DNA of 64,000 nucleotides from an uncultured Pelagibacteraceae bacterium (GCA_902515205.1 CABXTU010000003.1:1-64000); one strand, 5' to 3'. Shown: positions 47,944-59,313, counted from the stretch's first letter. Notes: a model not told the origin generated them from the letters alone. Program-made: numbers and translations.

Positions 47944-48677
47944 ATGATTTAAAGACTAAAAATATTATTGTAACAGGAGCATCTGGTGGAATAGGAAATT
48001 CAATTGTAAAAAGACTAAATGATTGTGGTGCAAAAATATTAGCCTCTGGTACTAAAATAGATAAATTGAATCAGCTTAAATCTAAATTTAATAATATTAA
48101 AATTTTAGATTTTGATATTTCCGATGAGGAAAAAATTGAAGAATTTATTGAAATTGCAACAAATGAACTTGGTGGAAATTTAGACTGTATTATTAATAAT
48201 GCGGGAATTACTAGTGATAATTTGGCAATTAGAATGAGCTTAGAAGAGTGGAAAAAAGTTATAAATATAAATTTAACATCAACATTTCTATTAAGTAAAT
48301 TTGCAATAAAGAAAATGCTAAAAAATAAATCTGGAAAAATAATTAATATCACTTCAGTTGTTAGTCATACTGGTAATTTAGGGCAATCTAATTATACTGC
48401 TTCAAAGGCTGGAATAATTGCAATGTCAAAAAGTCTTGCTTTAGAGTACGCAAAAAAAAATATAAATATTAATTGTATTTCACCGGGTTTTATTAAAACC
48501 GCAATGACTGACAAAATTGATGAAAAATATAAACAAACTATAATTTCTAAAATTCCATCTTCTAGACTGGGAGAACCAGATGATATTGCAAATGCTGTTC
48601 TTTTTTTGGCTTCAAATCAATCTAATTATATTAATGGCGAAACTTTACATGTTAATGGTGGTATGTATATGGCTTGA
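47940..48677 (+). CDS. fabG: 3-oxoacyl-ACP reductase
   Basis: IIVTGASGGIGNSIVKRL, NNAGITSDNL, NYTASKAGIIAMSKSLALEYAKKNININCISPGFIKTAMTD. Confidence 0.96.
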   Translation: MNDLKTKNIIVTGASGGIGNSIVKRLNDCGAKILASGTKIDKLNQLKSKFNNIKILDFDISDEEKIEEFIEIATNELGGNLDCIINNAGITSDNLAIRMSLEEWKKVININLTSTFLLSKFAIKKMLKNKSGKIINITSVVSHTGNLGQSNYTASKAGIIAMSKSLALEYAKKNININCISPGFIKTAMTDKIDEKYKQTIISKIPSSRLGEPDDIANAVLFLASNQSNYINGETLHVNGGMYMA

Positions 48678-48726
48678 CAAAACAGGTTTTTAAACTATTA
48701 AGAATTTAAAACAAAAAAGGATCAAT

Positions 48727-48966
48727 ATGTCAGAAGATGTTTCAAGCAAAGTAAAGAAAATAGTAGCAGATCATTTAGGAATAGATGAGGCAAAAGTAAC
48801 AGAGGAATCAAGTTTCATAGATGACTTAGGAGCAGATAGTTTAGATACAGTGGAATTAGTAATGGCTTTTGAAGAAGAGTTCGGATCTGAGATTTCTGAT
48901 AGTGAAGCTGAAAAAATTTTGACAGTAGGTGACGCTGTAAAATTTATTGAAGGTAAAGCTAATTAA
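48727..48966 (+). CDS. acpP: Acyl carrier protein
   Basis: [40 protein letters not shown]-like sequence upstream. Confidence 0.97.
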   Translation: MSEDVSSKVKKIVADHLGIDEAKVTEESSFIDDLGADSLDTVELVMAFEEEFGSEISDSEAEKILTVGDAVKFIEGKAN

Positions 48967-48971
48967 TTTTT

Positions 48972-49607
48972 TTGATGCCCACTGATAATGATGGGATAAT
49001 GATAGTTTTGTCTTCTCCTTCTGGAGCAGGAAAAACGACTTTAGTAAACCTTCTTTCAAAACTAGATAATTTTGAAATTTCAATTTCTCACACAACAAGA
49101 CAACCAAGAATTAATGAAGAACATAGTAAAGACTATTATTTTGTATCAGAAGAAAAATTTAAAAGATTAATAAAAAATCAAGAATTCTTAGAATACGCTA
49201 AAGTTTTCAATAATTACTACGGCACCACAAGAACTCCCGTAATAGACAATCTTAATAAGGGTAAAAATGTATTATTCGATATTGATTGGCAAGGTGCTGA
49301 TCAAATTAAAAATAAAAAATTAGATTATAAACTAATAACCTTTTTCATTTTACCTCCAAGTAAGGAAATTTTATTCGAAAGATTATCAAATAGAGATATG
49401 AAAGATAAATTAATTGTTGATGAAAGAATGAAACAGTTTGGTAGGGATGTGTTACATTGGATTAATTATGATTATGTTGTTATAAATGAAAATCTAGATA
49501 AATGTTATTCAAAAATTTATACCCTTATAGAAGCAGAGATTAAGGATGGTTCAAAAGATTATGATCTAGATTATATTAGATCTCATGTTGACAAATTAAC
49601 TACTTAA
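48972..49607 (+). CDS. gmk: Guanylate kinase
   Basis: [55 protein letters not shown]. Confidence 0.95.
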   Translation: MMPTDNDGIMIVLSSPSGAGKTTLVNLLSKLDNFEISISHTTRQPRINEEHSKDYYFVSEEKFKRLIKNQEFLEYAKVFNNYYGTTRTPVIDNLNKGKNVLFDIDWQGADQIKNKKLDYKLITFFILPPSKEILFERLSNRDMKDKLIVDERMKQFGRDVLHWINYDYVVINENLDKCYSKIYTLIEAEIKDGSKDYDLDYIRSHVDKLTT

Positions 49608-50384
49608 ACTTTCAAATTTTTTTGTTAACTTATAATATGTTTCATAATCTAGATTTTGTGGTCTTAATTTTAAATCTATACTCATTTGATTAGCTATATT
49701 TATTTGACCATTGAAAATTTTATTAAAAGGCTTTTTTATCATTTTCCTTCGATGGGCAAAAAATACTCTAGTAACTTTTTCTAAATTTCTGGGATCTTTT
49801 AATTTAAAAAATTTTTTTTTTGGAGTAAAAATTAGCAAACTGCTATCCACTTTTGGTTTAGGTGAAAAACTTTCTGGTTTTAAATCACAAATTTTTTTAA
49901 TATCTAATTTCCAATTAGATATAATTGATAATCTACCATAATTAGAGGAATTATAATTTGCAATTATTCTATCGGCTACTTCTTTTTGAAACATTAATAT
50001 AAAAATACTAAACCATATCTTTTTATCATTTAAATTTAAAATCCATTTACATAAAATTTCGGTTGAAATATTGTAAGGTAGATTTCCAAAAACTAGTAAC
50101 TGATCTTTACAAAGAGAGTTTTCGTTTATTTTTAATATATCCTCATTAATAATTTTGATTTTATCTTTGAATTTTTTTTCTAAGATAGAAGATAATTCCT
50201 TGTCCTTTTCAATAACATATATTTGTTTTGGAGATTTTTGTAAAATTGATAAAGTTAAATTGCCTGTTCCAGGACCAACTTCAAGAACTGATGATCCTTT
50301 TATATTTACAATATTTACAATTTTGTTAATAATATTTTTATCAATAAGAAAATTTTGACCCAGGCTTTTTTTAGCTTTGATCAT
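49596..50384 (-). CDS. rsmA: 16S rRNA (adenine1518/1519-N6)-dimethyltransferase
   Basis: [55 protein letters not shown]. Confidence 0.94.
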   Translation of the reverse strand: MIKAKKSLGQNFLIDKNIINKIVNIVNIKGSSVLEVGPGTGNLTLSILQKSPKQIYVIEKDKELSSILEKKFKDKIKIINEDILKINENSLCKDQLLVFGNLPYNISTEILCKWILNLNDKKIWFSIFILMFQKEVADRIIANYNSSNYGRLSIISNWKLDIKKICDLKPESFSPKPKVDSSLLIFTPKKKFFKLKDPRNLEKVTRVFFAHRRKMIKKPFNKIFNGQINIANQMSIDLKLRPQNLDYETYYKLTKKFESLSS

Positions 50385-51343
50385 CTTTTTTCTAAAAATT
50401 TGATTGCTTTAATTAAGCTAAGTGGATTAGATAAGTTTTTACCTATCATTTTTTCATTTGGACCATGGTCAGGAGAAATTCTCAAAAATGGCAAACCTAA
50501 AGTAATATTAAAAGCATTATACTCAAATAATGTTTTAAAAGGTGATAGAACTTGATCATGATACATTCCTAATATCACGTCATATTTTTTTCTATTGTTT
50601 TTTAAAAAAATTGTATCAGCAGCAAAAGGACCAAAAATTTTAAAACCTAAATTTTTAAGGGAAGATACAGTTGGAATAATTATTTTTTTATCTTCATTAA
50701 ATTTAAGTATACTTTCACAATGAGGATTCAATCCTGTTAGCGCTATCTTTGGTTTAATGCCTAGATTTTTTTTGTAAAAATTATTTATCAAAATTACTTG
50801 TTTTTTTATTAAATTTTTATTAATTTTTTTTGAGATAAGCTTAACGGGCAAGTGCGTTGTTAAAGGACTTACCGATAAATTATCATTATAAATAAGCATT
50901 CCAAATTTTTTTATTTTAAAATTTTTAGCAATATATTCTGTAATTCCTAAATATTTTTTTTTTAAAAATTTGTTTTTATTTATGGGACCATTAATAAACT
51001 TATTGGTATAACCACTCTTTAAAATTTTAAAGGCTATATCGAAACAGTTTTGTATATATAAGTTTGAAAATTTAGAATTTTTATCCGCATTATTATAATC
51101 AAACTCAACATCAATTAGGTTAATAAATCTATTATTAAGCTTATAATTTTCTAAATTTTTTAAATTTAAAATTTTTACTTTTTTATTAAATCTGAGATTT
51201 TTCATTTGATTTTTTAATATTTTTGATGAACTAATTAATATTAAAGGAGTTTTAAATTTATTTTTTTTAATAGCTTTAAAAAAAATTTCAAAGAAAATAC
51301 TTTTTGGCTCTCCAGGAACAATTATTATAGGTTTAATTTTCAT
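50381..51343 (-). CDS. pdxA: 4-hydroxythreonine-4-phosphate dehydrogenase
   Basis: IIIVPGEPKSIFFEIF, FINGPINKNKF, ALTGLNPHCES, GPFAADTIFL, DVILGMYHDQVLSPFKTLFEYNAFNITLGLPFLRISPDHG. Start placed at Met11. Confidence 0.92.
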   Translation of the reverse strand: MKIKPIIIVPGEPKSIFFEIFFKAIKKNKFKTPLILISSSKILKNQMKNLRFNKKVKILNLKNLENYKLNNRFINLIDVEFDYNNADKNSKFSNLYIQNCFDIAFKILKSGYTNKFINGPINKNKFLKKKYLGITEYIAKNFKIKKFGMLIYNDNLSVSPLTTHLPVKLISKKINKNLIKKQVILINNFYKKNLGIKPKIALTGLNPHCESILKFNEDKKIIIPTVSSLKNLGFKIFGPFAADTIFLKNNRKKYDVILGMYHDQVLSPFKTLFEYNAFNITLGLPFLRISPDHGPNEKMIGKNLSNPLSLIKAIKFLEKR

Positions 51344-52262
51344 TAATATCATAATTAATTTTAGTTTTATCAAAATAAATCTTTGAGAATTGATTTAACT
51401 GTTTATTTGTCTCAAATTTAATCATCTTACTAAGTTCCTCATCTTTGTTTACTAAAACTTTTTCTGTCCGTATTTCTTTTATTTTTAATATAAGATAATC
51501 ATTACCAAGTTGAATAACATCTGTATATTCTCCTTTATCTATTTTTTTTATTTTTTCAAAAACTAACTCAGATAAATTATTTTCTTTTATCCATCCTATA
51601 TTACCTCCCATTTTTGAACTTTCTGAAATGCTATAAATATTAGCTGCATTATCAAAACCAATTTCTTTAATACTTAATTTTATATTATTAATTAGGTTAT
51701 TAATATTTTCATCTTTATTTTTTTTAAATACTATTTCAGATAATAAATATTCATTTAAAGTTTTATTTTCAAAATTTTCAATTTTTTTTAATAGTATATC
51801 TTTGTTAATTTTCACCTGATTACCATATTTTTTAAAAATAAATTCATTCCATAATATTTCAACTCGTAATTTTTTTTTTACTTCATAAAGTGAGTAGTTA
51901 TTACTTTTGGCTAAAGCATTCTTAAAACTTTCTTCATCTGCAAAATTTAATTTTTTATATAAATTCTTTAAGTATTGTTCTGCAAAAGATATTTCTTTAT
52001 CTAAATCGAAAATTTTTTCTAATTCGCTTTTTTTTATGTATTCATTGATTAAAGAATTTTTAGCTAATTTTAAAATTTTTTCGTTTTTTAGTTTTGAAAG
52101 ATTTGGATTCAAAATTTTTAAGTAATTAATTTCTTTTTCGATGTCAAAATTTGTTATTATCTCATTATTAACGGTTGCAAAAATATATACGTCTGAATTT
52201 GATACAGCCGAAGTATTGGAAAAAAATAATATAAATAATATAAAATAAATTTTCTTTAGCAT
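51333..52262 (-). CDS. surA: Periplasmic peptidyl-prolyl isomerase SurA-like
   Basis: Signal peptide, SurA N-domain-like (IFATVNNEIITNFDIEKEINYLK), parvulin-like region (SSKMGGNIGWIKENNLSELV); surA position between lptD and pdxA. Confidence 0.85.
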   Translation of the reverse strand: MLKKIYFILFILFFSNTSAVSNSDVYIFATVNNEIITNFDIEKEINYLKILNPNLSKLKNEKILKLAKNSLINEYIKKSELEKIFDLDKEISFAEQYLKNLYKKLNFADEESFKNALAKSNNYSLYEVKKKLRVEILWNEFIFKKYGNQVKINKDILLKKIENFENKTLNEYLLSEIVFKKNKDENINNLINNIKLSIKEIGFDNAANIYSISESSKMGGNIGWIKENNLSELVFEKIKKIDKGEYTDVIQLGNDYLILKIKEIRTEKVLVNKDEELSKMIKFETNKQLNQFSKIYFDKTKINYDINEN

Positions 52263-54646
52263 TAATTCTTCAAATTCGGACTACTTGTTTCGCCAATAGG
52301 AATGATAGTTAATTTTAAGAAAATGTTTTCTTCAGGCTTTACATCTCGATCATTGTAATAATCTTTATTATATTCAATTGAAGCTGACAGACAATCATTT
52401 TTGTACTGATACATCAAATTATAATACTCTGTTAAATCGGATGTTTTGTTTTCTCTAGTGGAAAATGAAATATTATTAGAATCGTTAAATTTATATTTAG
52501 TAGTATTAAGTAAATATGAATTTTGATCAAAAGTGTTGTTTTCATTTAAATAATCAAATGTTGTGACAAAATTATTAATACTTATTTCTGAAATCAAGTT
52601 TTGATAGTTTATGTCTCTGATATTATTTTTAACTGATGTATTGTATTTTAAAGAAAAATTATTATTAGGACTATAATTGATTTCTCCTAAAAAATTAGAA
52701 GTTTTTTCACCTATTTGATTATTTTTTGGTAAGTCGTAATTTTCATTAATTCTAAGATTATTAGCTATTTTAAAGCCAAACAACTCTCTGGAATTTTTTT
52801 TGTCAAAAATAGTGAAATCATTTCCATATGCCAACGAAACTCCACCTTCAATTGTATCATCAGATGCCAACCTATTTAAATCAAATATATTATTAACATC
52901 AATTCTAGTTTCGATGTTACTAATATCTTTAGTGTCATTTGGACCAACTTTTAAAGTTAGTTTAGGTTTCAAAATTTTTCGAAAATTGTTATTTTCTTTT
53001 ATCATCGGTAAAGAAGAATTAAATTGGAAGAGCCCAGACAAATAATAATTTTCATTTTTTTTAAAATTTTCAGATTTTTGAGCATCAGAGTTTACGTTTT
53101 TAACAATAAAATCATAATTATTATAAAATCCATAATTAGAAATTATTGGATTAGAATTAAAAATAAGATCGTTTATATTTGTTTTTTCAAAAATATTAGT
53201 CTGATAGTTTCTGATTAAATTATTTGAAATAAATGAAAAATTCCCATCTATATTAGTTTTATTTTCAATTTGTTTAGTTAAGCTGATCTTAGGTAGAATA
53301 TATTCGTATTTATCACTGTTATTGTTTTTAGTTAAATCTTCATAAACTATTAAGTCAGTATCTATTGAAAGACCATCTGAATTAAGACTTAAATTTAGTG
53401 AATTTTCCAAAACATCATATTCATTTATTAGTGGTGACTTTAATTTACTACCTTTTAAATAAGTATCACTTGAAGTTTTTTCAATATTTAAATCAAAACT
53501 GCTATTTTTAAAGTAATCAAAATTCAACAACTTGTTGTACTTATAAAAGAAGTGACTCTTAGAATTAATATTTCTTGCTTTATATAAGCTAAAATCACTT
53601 AAATGATTACTATCTAAATTAACTTGTCTGAATTCAGTTTGTAAAAGGAGCTTATCATCCGTGTAAAATCGAGGAGTAAATGTCATGTCTTTGTTAATTC
53701 CCATAGCATAAAAATAAGGAACACTTAAATAATTATCTGAATTAGGGGAATTTTTTATTGTCGGAATTAAAAAACCAGATCTTCTGTTAACAGATGGATC
53801 AGGATGGAAAAACTTCGGAAAATACATTACAGGAACATCGTATATCTTAAGCCATGCATTTTTATAATTTATAATTTTTTTTTCCTTGTTATGAACTATT
53901 TTTTCTGCAGATAATTGCCACGGGGGGCAACTATCATTTTTTTTGCAAGTTGTAAAAACCCCTTTAGAAATTTCTGTAGTTAAATTATCATAATTAATAG
54001 CCCTTCCTTTTAATCGAGGCTCGTTATTTTTATTAAAAGATTTATTGTTTAAATCTATAGATATGTCTTTTCCTACAAGTTTATTACTTAGAGTATTAAT
54101 ATAAGCCAATTTTGTGTAGAAGCTGTTATTATCAAAATCTTTAAAATTTGCCTCCACAATTTTAAGAATATTTTTTTTAATTTCATAATTGAATGAATTG
54201 GTATCAAACACATTACTAAATTGATCTTTTACAATAGAATGAGTGTCAGAGTTTAAAACTTTTGATTTCCAATTATAAGTAACTAAATTTGATTGGATCG
54301 ATATTTTTTTTTTATTATCAAATATTTTGATATTATTCTTAGCAGTTAATATAAATTTTTTTTGATCAAGTTCTATATCATTAAACTTTATTTCTAGATT
54401 ATCAGATTTAATAAAAGCTATACCATTGTAAGCTTTAAGAGTGTCTAAATCTTTATAATATTTGAATTCTTCAGCTTCTATTTCAAAATTTTTATCCTCT
54501 GAAATTGCTTTACCATCTTTAGCATTGATTACATTGCCCTGTTCAATGATATCAATTTTTGTAGTTTCAAAACTAAAAGGTGAAGAAATTGAAGGACTAT
54601 TAAAAAAAAAGCAAATAAGAAAAATTATAGAATATTTATTTTTCAT
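52262..54646 (-). CDS. lptD: LPS-assembly protein LptD
   Basis: OstA-like N-domain (IEAEEFKYYKDLDTLKAYNGIAFIKSDNLEIKFNDIELDQ), SAEKIVHNKEKKIINYKNAWLKIYDVPVMYFPKFFHPDPSVNRRSGFLIPTI. Confidence 0.92.
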   Translation of the reverse strand: MKNKYSIIFLICFFFNSPSISSPFSFETTKIDIIEQGNVINAKDGKAISEDKNFEIEAEEFKYYKDLDTLKAYNGIAFIKSDNLEIKFNDIELDQKKFILTAKNNIKIFDNKKKISIQSNLVTYNWKSKVLNSDTHSIVKDQFSNVFDTNSFNYEIKKNILKIVEANFKDFDNNSFYTKLAYINTLSNKLVGKDISIDLNNKSFNKNNEPRLKGRAINYDNLTTEISKGVFTTCKKNDSCPPWQLSAEKIVHNKEKKIINYKNAWLKIYDVPVMYFPKFFHPDPSVNRRSGFLIPTIKNSPNSDNYLSVPYFYAMGINKDMTFTPRFYTDDKLLLQTEFRQVNLDSNHLSDFSLYKARNINSKSHFFYKYNKLLNFDYFKNSSFDLNIEKTSSDTYLKGSKLKSPLINEYDVLENSLNLSLNSDGLSIDTDLIVYEDLTKNNNSDKYEYILPKISLTKQIENKTNIDGNFSFISNNLIRNYQTNIFEKTNINDLIFNSNPIISNYGFYNNYDFIVKNVNSDAQKSENFKKNENYYLSGLFQFNSSLPMIKENNNFRKILKPKLTLKVGPNDTKDISNIETRIDVNNIFDLNRLASDDTIEGGVSLAYGNDFTIFDKKNSRELFGFKIANNLRINENYDLPKNNQIGEKTSNFLGEINYSPNNNFSLKYNTSVKNNIRDINYQNLISEISINNFVTTFDYLNENNTFDQNSYLLNTTKYKFNDSNNISFSTRENKTSDLTEYYNLMYQYKNDCLSASIEYNKDYYNDRDVKPEENIFLKLTIIPIGETSSPNLKN

Positions 54647-55712
54647 TTACTCTAATTAAACCGATAATTGCAAATATAGAAATAAATAAAATAGGTAAGA
54701 AAATTGACATTACTATGGGAATTTTTCCGTTATTTCCAAGCGAGGTGAACATAAAATTTATATAGTAAATAATAACAGACATTAATATACCTAAAATTAT
54801 ATGGAAAAATAATGATTTATCTTTTTTAAAATTAAACATAATAATTGAAGACATAACAGTCAGTACACCATAAAAAAAAGGTGTTGAGAAAAGTTTTAAT
54901 AAGTGAATTAGAATTTCGTCAGATGAATAGCCTAAATTTTCATAGTCTTTCTTTAAATCGAAAAGCTCTAAAATATTTAAAGTAGAAATATTTGAAAATA
55001 AATTATTAATTTTTTCTTGATTAAAATTTGTTTGTATCTCAAAATTTACGACTTCATTTGTAATATTCTTATCAGTTACGATTGATTTTTGAGCTAACCA
55101 TCTTTTTTTTTCAATATTAATTTTTTCTGATTGAATTGTTTTTTCTAAATTAAAATTTTTATCAAATTTATAAATTATAACGTTTATTAAATAATTGTCC
55201 TTTATATTGGTTGCTTTAACAATAAAAGTATTCTCCTCTATTTCATCCTTCAACCATAAACCACTATCAGTAACTACCGCAAGATATTTATTATCATTTG
55301 AAAATTTATTTTTAATATCGGTATAAAAAAACTTAAGTTTTGAGGCAGCATTATAAAAAATAACCACAGTTAACAATCCCATCAATAATGATGAAAAAAA
55401 AAGAATTTTTATTATTTTTAGATTACTCATTCCATTACTTTTTAAAAGATTAAGCTCTTCTTTTTTAAAAAGATCGAAAAATAAGAATTGTGTAGCTATT
55501 AAAAAAATAAATGGAAACATTTCAAATAATGTAATAGGTGCGCTAAGAAGAGTTAAAAAATATGGAAATAAAAAATTTACATCTAAATTTTTGAAAAACG
55601 ATATTTCTTCTAAAATACTTAGAATTATTACTAAACTAAAAAAAATTATACTAATGGCAATAAATTTGTTGATAAAATTTTTTATTATATATTTTTCGTA
55701 AGTCTTAAACAT
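54636..55712 (-). CDS. lptG: LPS export ABC transporter permease LptG
   Basis: YjgP/YjgQ membrane topology; second of the lptF-lptG pair. Confidence 0.88.
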   Translation of the reverse strand: MFKTYEKYIIKNFINKFIAISIIFFSLVIILSILEEISFFKNLDVNFLFPYFLTLLSAPITLFEMFPFIFLIATQFLFFDLFKKEELNLLKSNGMSNLKIIKILFFSSLLMGLLTVVIFYNAASKLKFFYTDIKNKFSNDNKYLAVVTDSGLWLKDEIEENTFIVKATNIKDNYLINVIIYKFDKNFNLEKTIQSEKINIEKKRWLAQKSIVTDKNITNEVVNFEIQTNFNQEKINNLFSNISTLNILELFDLKKDYENLGYSSDEILIHLLKLFSTPFFYGVLTVMSSIIMFNFKKDKSLFFHIILGILMSVIIYYINFMFTSLGNNGKIPIVMSIFLPILFISIFAIIGLIRVNEK

Positions 55713-56820
55713 TTTTAATCCTAAAATAAAATAATGAATATATTAAAAAAAAACTTATCCAGGGAATTATTAAATAAAATATAGTAGCTAAATTAGAAAC
55801 TGTAGAATATCTTAAAGAGGCCTCTGACAAAATTAATACTAAAAAAGTAATAAAAAAAATTATTTTTTTATTTTTTTCATATTTTATATTATTTTTTGGA
55901 AGTACTATCAAAAAACAACAAAGTATTGCAATTAAAGGTAAATAGAGAGGTTTGTAAAAACGTTTAAATAATTCTTGAAGTATGTCATTTAAAATATTTT
56001 TTTCACATAAAAATAAATCATTATAAGGAATAATTTGATTATTAATTATTTTATAAGCACAACCGAGCAGCTCCTTAGATGGAAGCTCTTGAATCTTTGG
56101 ATTTAAAATTGTGTTAGTCGAATATTCTGCTAAATTAAAATCTATCTCATCAAACTTGAATGAATTAATTTTTTTTTTTTCTTTATCTAAAATTCTTCCG
56201 TCATATAGTCGAAAAACTTTTTGTCTGTCGTTATCTAATAAAACTCCATTTTTTGAATAAATCATTCTTGAATTAGATTTGGAAGAGTCGTCTAAAAAAA
56301 TATTAGAATATGTTCCGTTTTCATTTTTTTCATTGATAAAAATAGTCAGACCCTCAACTACATTTATAAATTTTCCTTCTTTAATTAATGATGTAAAAAA
56401 ATCTATGTTTGAATTTTTTAAATATTCTCTAGCTTTATATTGAGATAAAGGTGAAAAAAAGCCTCCAATCCAAATTTGTAAAAAAGTTAAAGCAAGAGAT
56501 AAAAAAACAACCTTATTTGCAAAATTTATTTTGCTTACTCCATAGGTCCAAAAAATTAACATTTCATTTCTATTTTCATATTCTGTAATTATATAAAATA
56601 AGGAAATAAAAAAAATAAATGGGATAATTCGATGAATAATTTTTGGAAAATTTAATAAAATATATGAAAAATATGTTTTTAAACCATGTCCATCTTGTGT
56701 GACAAAATCAAAATAGTTTACTGCTTGTAAGGTCCATACAATTAACCCTATGGTTAAACACATTAATAGGAAAAAAACTGTGGTATCTTTAGCAAATTTT
56801 AGAAATATTAATTTTTTCAT
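55705..56820 (-). CDS. lptF: LPS export ABC transporter permease LptF
   Basis: YjgP/YjgQ family (VWTLQAVNYFDFVTQDGHGLKTYFSYILLNFPKIIHRIIPFIFFI), divergent from pepA. Confidence 0.9.
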   Translation of the reverse strand: MKKLIFLKFAKDTTVFFLLMCLTIGLIVWTLQAVNYFDFVTQDGHGLKTYFSYILLNFPKIIHRIIPFIFFISLFYIITEYENRNEMLIFWTYGVSKINFANKVVFLSLALTFLQIWIGGFFSPLSQYKAREYLKNSNIDFFTSLIKEGKFINVVEGLTIFINEKNENGTYSNIFLDDSSKSNSRMIYSKNGVLLDNDRQKVFRLYDGRILDKEKKKINSFKFDEIDFNLAEYSTNTILNPKIQELPSKELLGCAYKIINNQIIPYNDLFLCEKNILNDILQELFKRFYKPLYLPLIAILCCFLIVLPKNNIKYEKNKKIIFFITFLVLILSEASLRYSTVSNLATIFYLIIPWISFFLIYSLFYFRIKNV

Positions 56821-56881
56821 TGAAAATATTAAATTTCTAAATATATAGCATTCATTTGTAACACTTTGTAATTAAAAATTT

Positions 56882-58339
56882 ATGTCTATAAAAATCAATT
56901 TTAAAAATAAAATTTCTAATAAAGCCTTGTCAAATCTTGTTTTATTCACTGATGAAAAATTTAATATTAATCTTATAAAAAGATATATCACAGGTTCGGA
57001 GTTTTCCTATATAAATGACCTAATTAAAGCCAGTGATTTAGATAAAAACCTTTTTATTTTTGAACTAAGTTCAAAAAAAAAAATAGTTTTAATTTCAATA
57101 AAAAAAAATATTAAAACTTTCGATATTGAAAATTTAGGTGCAGAATTTTATAGTCGTATTAACTATGAGAAAAGAAGCGAATATTTTATTAACACTGATA
57201 GTATAATTTATACTAATAAAAATTTCATAGAGCATTTTCTTCATGGATTGAAATTAAAATCATATGAATTTAATAAATATAAATCAAAAAAAAAAACAAA
57301 CCTACTAAATATAAATGTTTATGGAAAAAAGAATACACCCTCGGCCTATAATTTATTAAAATTTAAGGCTTTAGAAGAAGGAACTTTTTATGCAAGAGAT
57401 TTAGTTTCAGAACCAGGAAATGTTTTGCATCCTGATGAGTATACCAAAAGATTAAAATCTTTGAAGAAACACGGATTAAAGATTAAAATATATGATGAAA
57501 AAAAATTAAAAAAATTAGGTATGAATGCTTTGCTTGGAGTGGGACAGGGAAGTATCAGGGGATCTTATCTTGTAACAATTGAATGGAATGGTGTAAAAAA
57601 TAATTCTAAGCCTCTGGCTTTTGTAGGTAAAGGAGTGTGCTTTGACACTGGCGGTTATTCACTTAAACCAGCAAAATTTATGGAAGACATGACTTATGAT
57701 ATGGCTGGTTCAGCTGTTGTTGTAGGTTTAATGAAAAATTTAGCATTAAGAAAAGCAAAGATTAATGCAGTAGGTGTTGTTGGGCTTGTAGAAAACATGG
57801 TTAGTGGAAATGCTCAAAGACCTGGTGATATTGTTAAGTCATATAGTGGTAAAACTATAGAAGTATTAAATACAGATGCTGAAGGTAGATTAGTTTTAGC
57901 AGATGCTTTAACTTTTACAGAAAAAAAATTTAAACCAAAATTTATGGTTGATTTAGCAACCCTTACAGGTGCAATTATTGTATCTTTAGGTTCAGAATAT
58001 GCGGGACTTTTTTCAAATGATGATAAATTATCAAATCAATTAATTAAAGCTGGTGAAAAAGTTGAGGAAAAATTATGGAGAATGCCCTTACATAAAAACT
58101 TTGATAAGTTAATAAATTCTAAAAATGCAGATATGCAAAATATAAACTATGTTGGGGGAGCTGGCTCTACAACAGCTGCACAATTTTTACAAAGGTTTAT
58201 TTTAAATAAAACCCCATGGGCGCATTTAGACATTGCCGGAATGGCATTTTCAAAATATGGAGGAGCATTGAATTCAGGCGGTGCTACTGGTTATGGTGTA
58301 AGATTATTAAATCAATTAATTGAGGACCACTATGAGTGA
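56882..58339 (+). CDS. pepA: Leucyl aminopeptidase (M17)
   Basis: FVGKGVCFDTGGYSLKPAKFMEDMTYDMAGSAVV, NTDAEGRLVLADALTF. Confidence 0.96.
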   Translation: MSIKINFKNKISNKALSNLVLFTDEKFNINLIKRYITGSEFSYINDLIKASDLDKNLFIFELSSKKKIVLISIKKNIKTFDIENLGAEFYSRINYEKRSEYFINTDSIIYTNKNFIEHFLHGLKLKSYEFNKYKSKKKTNLLNINVYGKKNTPSAYNLLKFKALEEGTFYARDLVSEPGNVLHPDEYTKRLKSLKKHGLKIKIYDEKKLKKLGMNALLGVGQGSIRGSYLVTIEWNGVKNNSKPLAFVGKGVCFDTGGYSLKPAKFMEDMTYDMAGSAVVVGLMKNLALRKAKINAVGVVGLVENMVSGNAQRPGDIVKSYSGKTIEVLNTDAEGRLVLADALTFTEKKFKPKFMVDLATLTGAIIVSLGSEYAGLFSNDDKLSNQLIKAGEKVEEKLWRMPLHKNFDKLINSKNADMQNINYVGGAGSTTAAQFLQRFILNKTPWAHLDIAGMAFSKYGGALNSGGATGYGVRLLNQLIEDHYE

Positions 58340-58742
58340 TATTGAACGAACATTATCAATAATTAAACCTGATGCAGTCGAAAGAAATTTAGTTACTGAA
58401 ATAAAGGAAATATTTAAAAATAAAGGTTTTTTAATTATAAAAGAAAAAAAAATTCAAATAGAAAAATCTGAGGCAGAAAAATTTTATGCAATTCATGAGG
58501 CCAAACCATTTTACAACGATTTATGCGCTTATCTTTCATCAGGACCAATTGTAGTGATGGTTCTTGAAAAAGAAAATGCAGTTCTTGGTAATAGAGAACT
58601 AATGGGAGCGACTAACCCAAAGGATGCGGAAGAAGGAACAATAAGAAAAAAATATGGAATATCAATAGATAAAAATTCTGTCCATGGGTCTGATAGTGTT
58701 GAAAATGCACAGATAGAAATAGCTTTTTTTTTCAAGGATTAG
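58332..58742 (+). CDS. ndk: Nucleoside diphosphate kinase
   Basis: ERTLSIIKPDAVERN, GNRELMGATNPKDAEEGTIRKKYG, NSVHGSDSVENAQIEI. Start placed at MSDIERT (Met5). Confidence 0.96.
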   Translation: MSDIERTLSIIKPDAVERNLVTEIKEIFKNKGFLIIKEKKIQIEKSEAEKFYAIHEAKPFYNDLCAYLSSGPIVVMVLEKENAVLGNRELMGATNPKDAEEGTIRKKYGISIDKNSVHGSDSVENAQIEIAFFFKD

Positions 58743-59313
58743 TAAATAATTTTGATATAGCTTTAGGGTACAAAAGATGTTCTTGAACTAATATCTTTTT
58801 CGATAAAGTAATTGGGGTATCTTTTTTAGCAATTTTAACTCTCTTCTGTAAAATAATTTTTCCAGAGTCTAGTTTTGAGGTAACAAAATGAACTGTGCAT
58901 CCAGAAAATTTTTCTTTATTTTTAATAGCCCTGAAGTGAGTATTTAAACCTTTATATTTAGGAAGAAGAGAAGGGTGTATGTTTAAAATTTTGCCCTTAA
59001 AATTCTTAATAAAATTTTTTGAAAGGATTTTCATAAATCCTGCTAGGCAAATTAGATTAATATTATTCTTTCTTAAAAATTTAATTATTTTTTTTTCATC
59101 TTTTCTTTTATTTATAAAGTTATAAGTTTTTTTTTGTATTTTATATTTTTTTGAAAAAACAAGACCTTTTGCATTTTTATTATCTGAAATAATCAGTTTT
59201 ATAAGGATCGGAGATTTTCTTTGTAAAGAAAATTTAATTAAATTCTTTAAATTACTTCCGGTTCCGGAAATGAAAACTGCAGTTTTCAATTTATGGAGAC
59301 CAAATAATTTCAT
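58732..59313 (-). CDS. purN: Phosphoribosylglycinamide formyltransferase
   Basis: TAVFISGTGSNLKNLI, LAGFMKILS, ILNIHPSLLPKYKGLNTHFRAIKNKEKFSGCTVHFV. Confidence 0.95.
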   Translation of the reverse strand: MKLFGLHKLKTAVFISGTGSNLKNLIKFSLQRKSPILIKLIISDNKNAKGLVFSKKYKIQKKTYNFINKRKDEKKIIKFLRKNNINLICLAGFMKILSKNFIKNFKGKILNIHPSLLPKYKGLNTHFRAIKNKEKFSGCTVHFVTSKLDSGKIILQKRVKIAKKDTPITLSKKILVQEHLLYPKAISKLFTNP

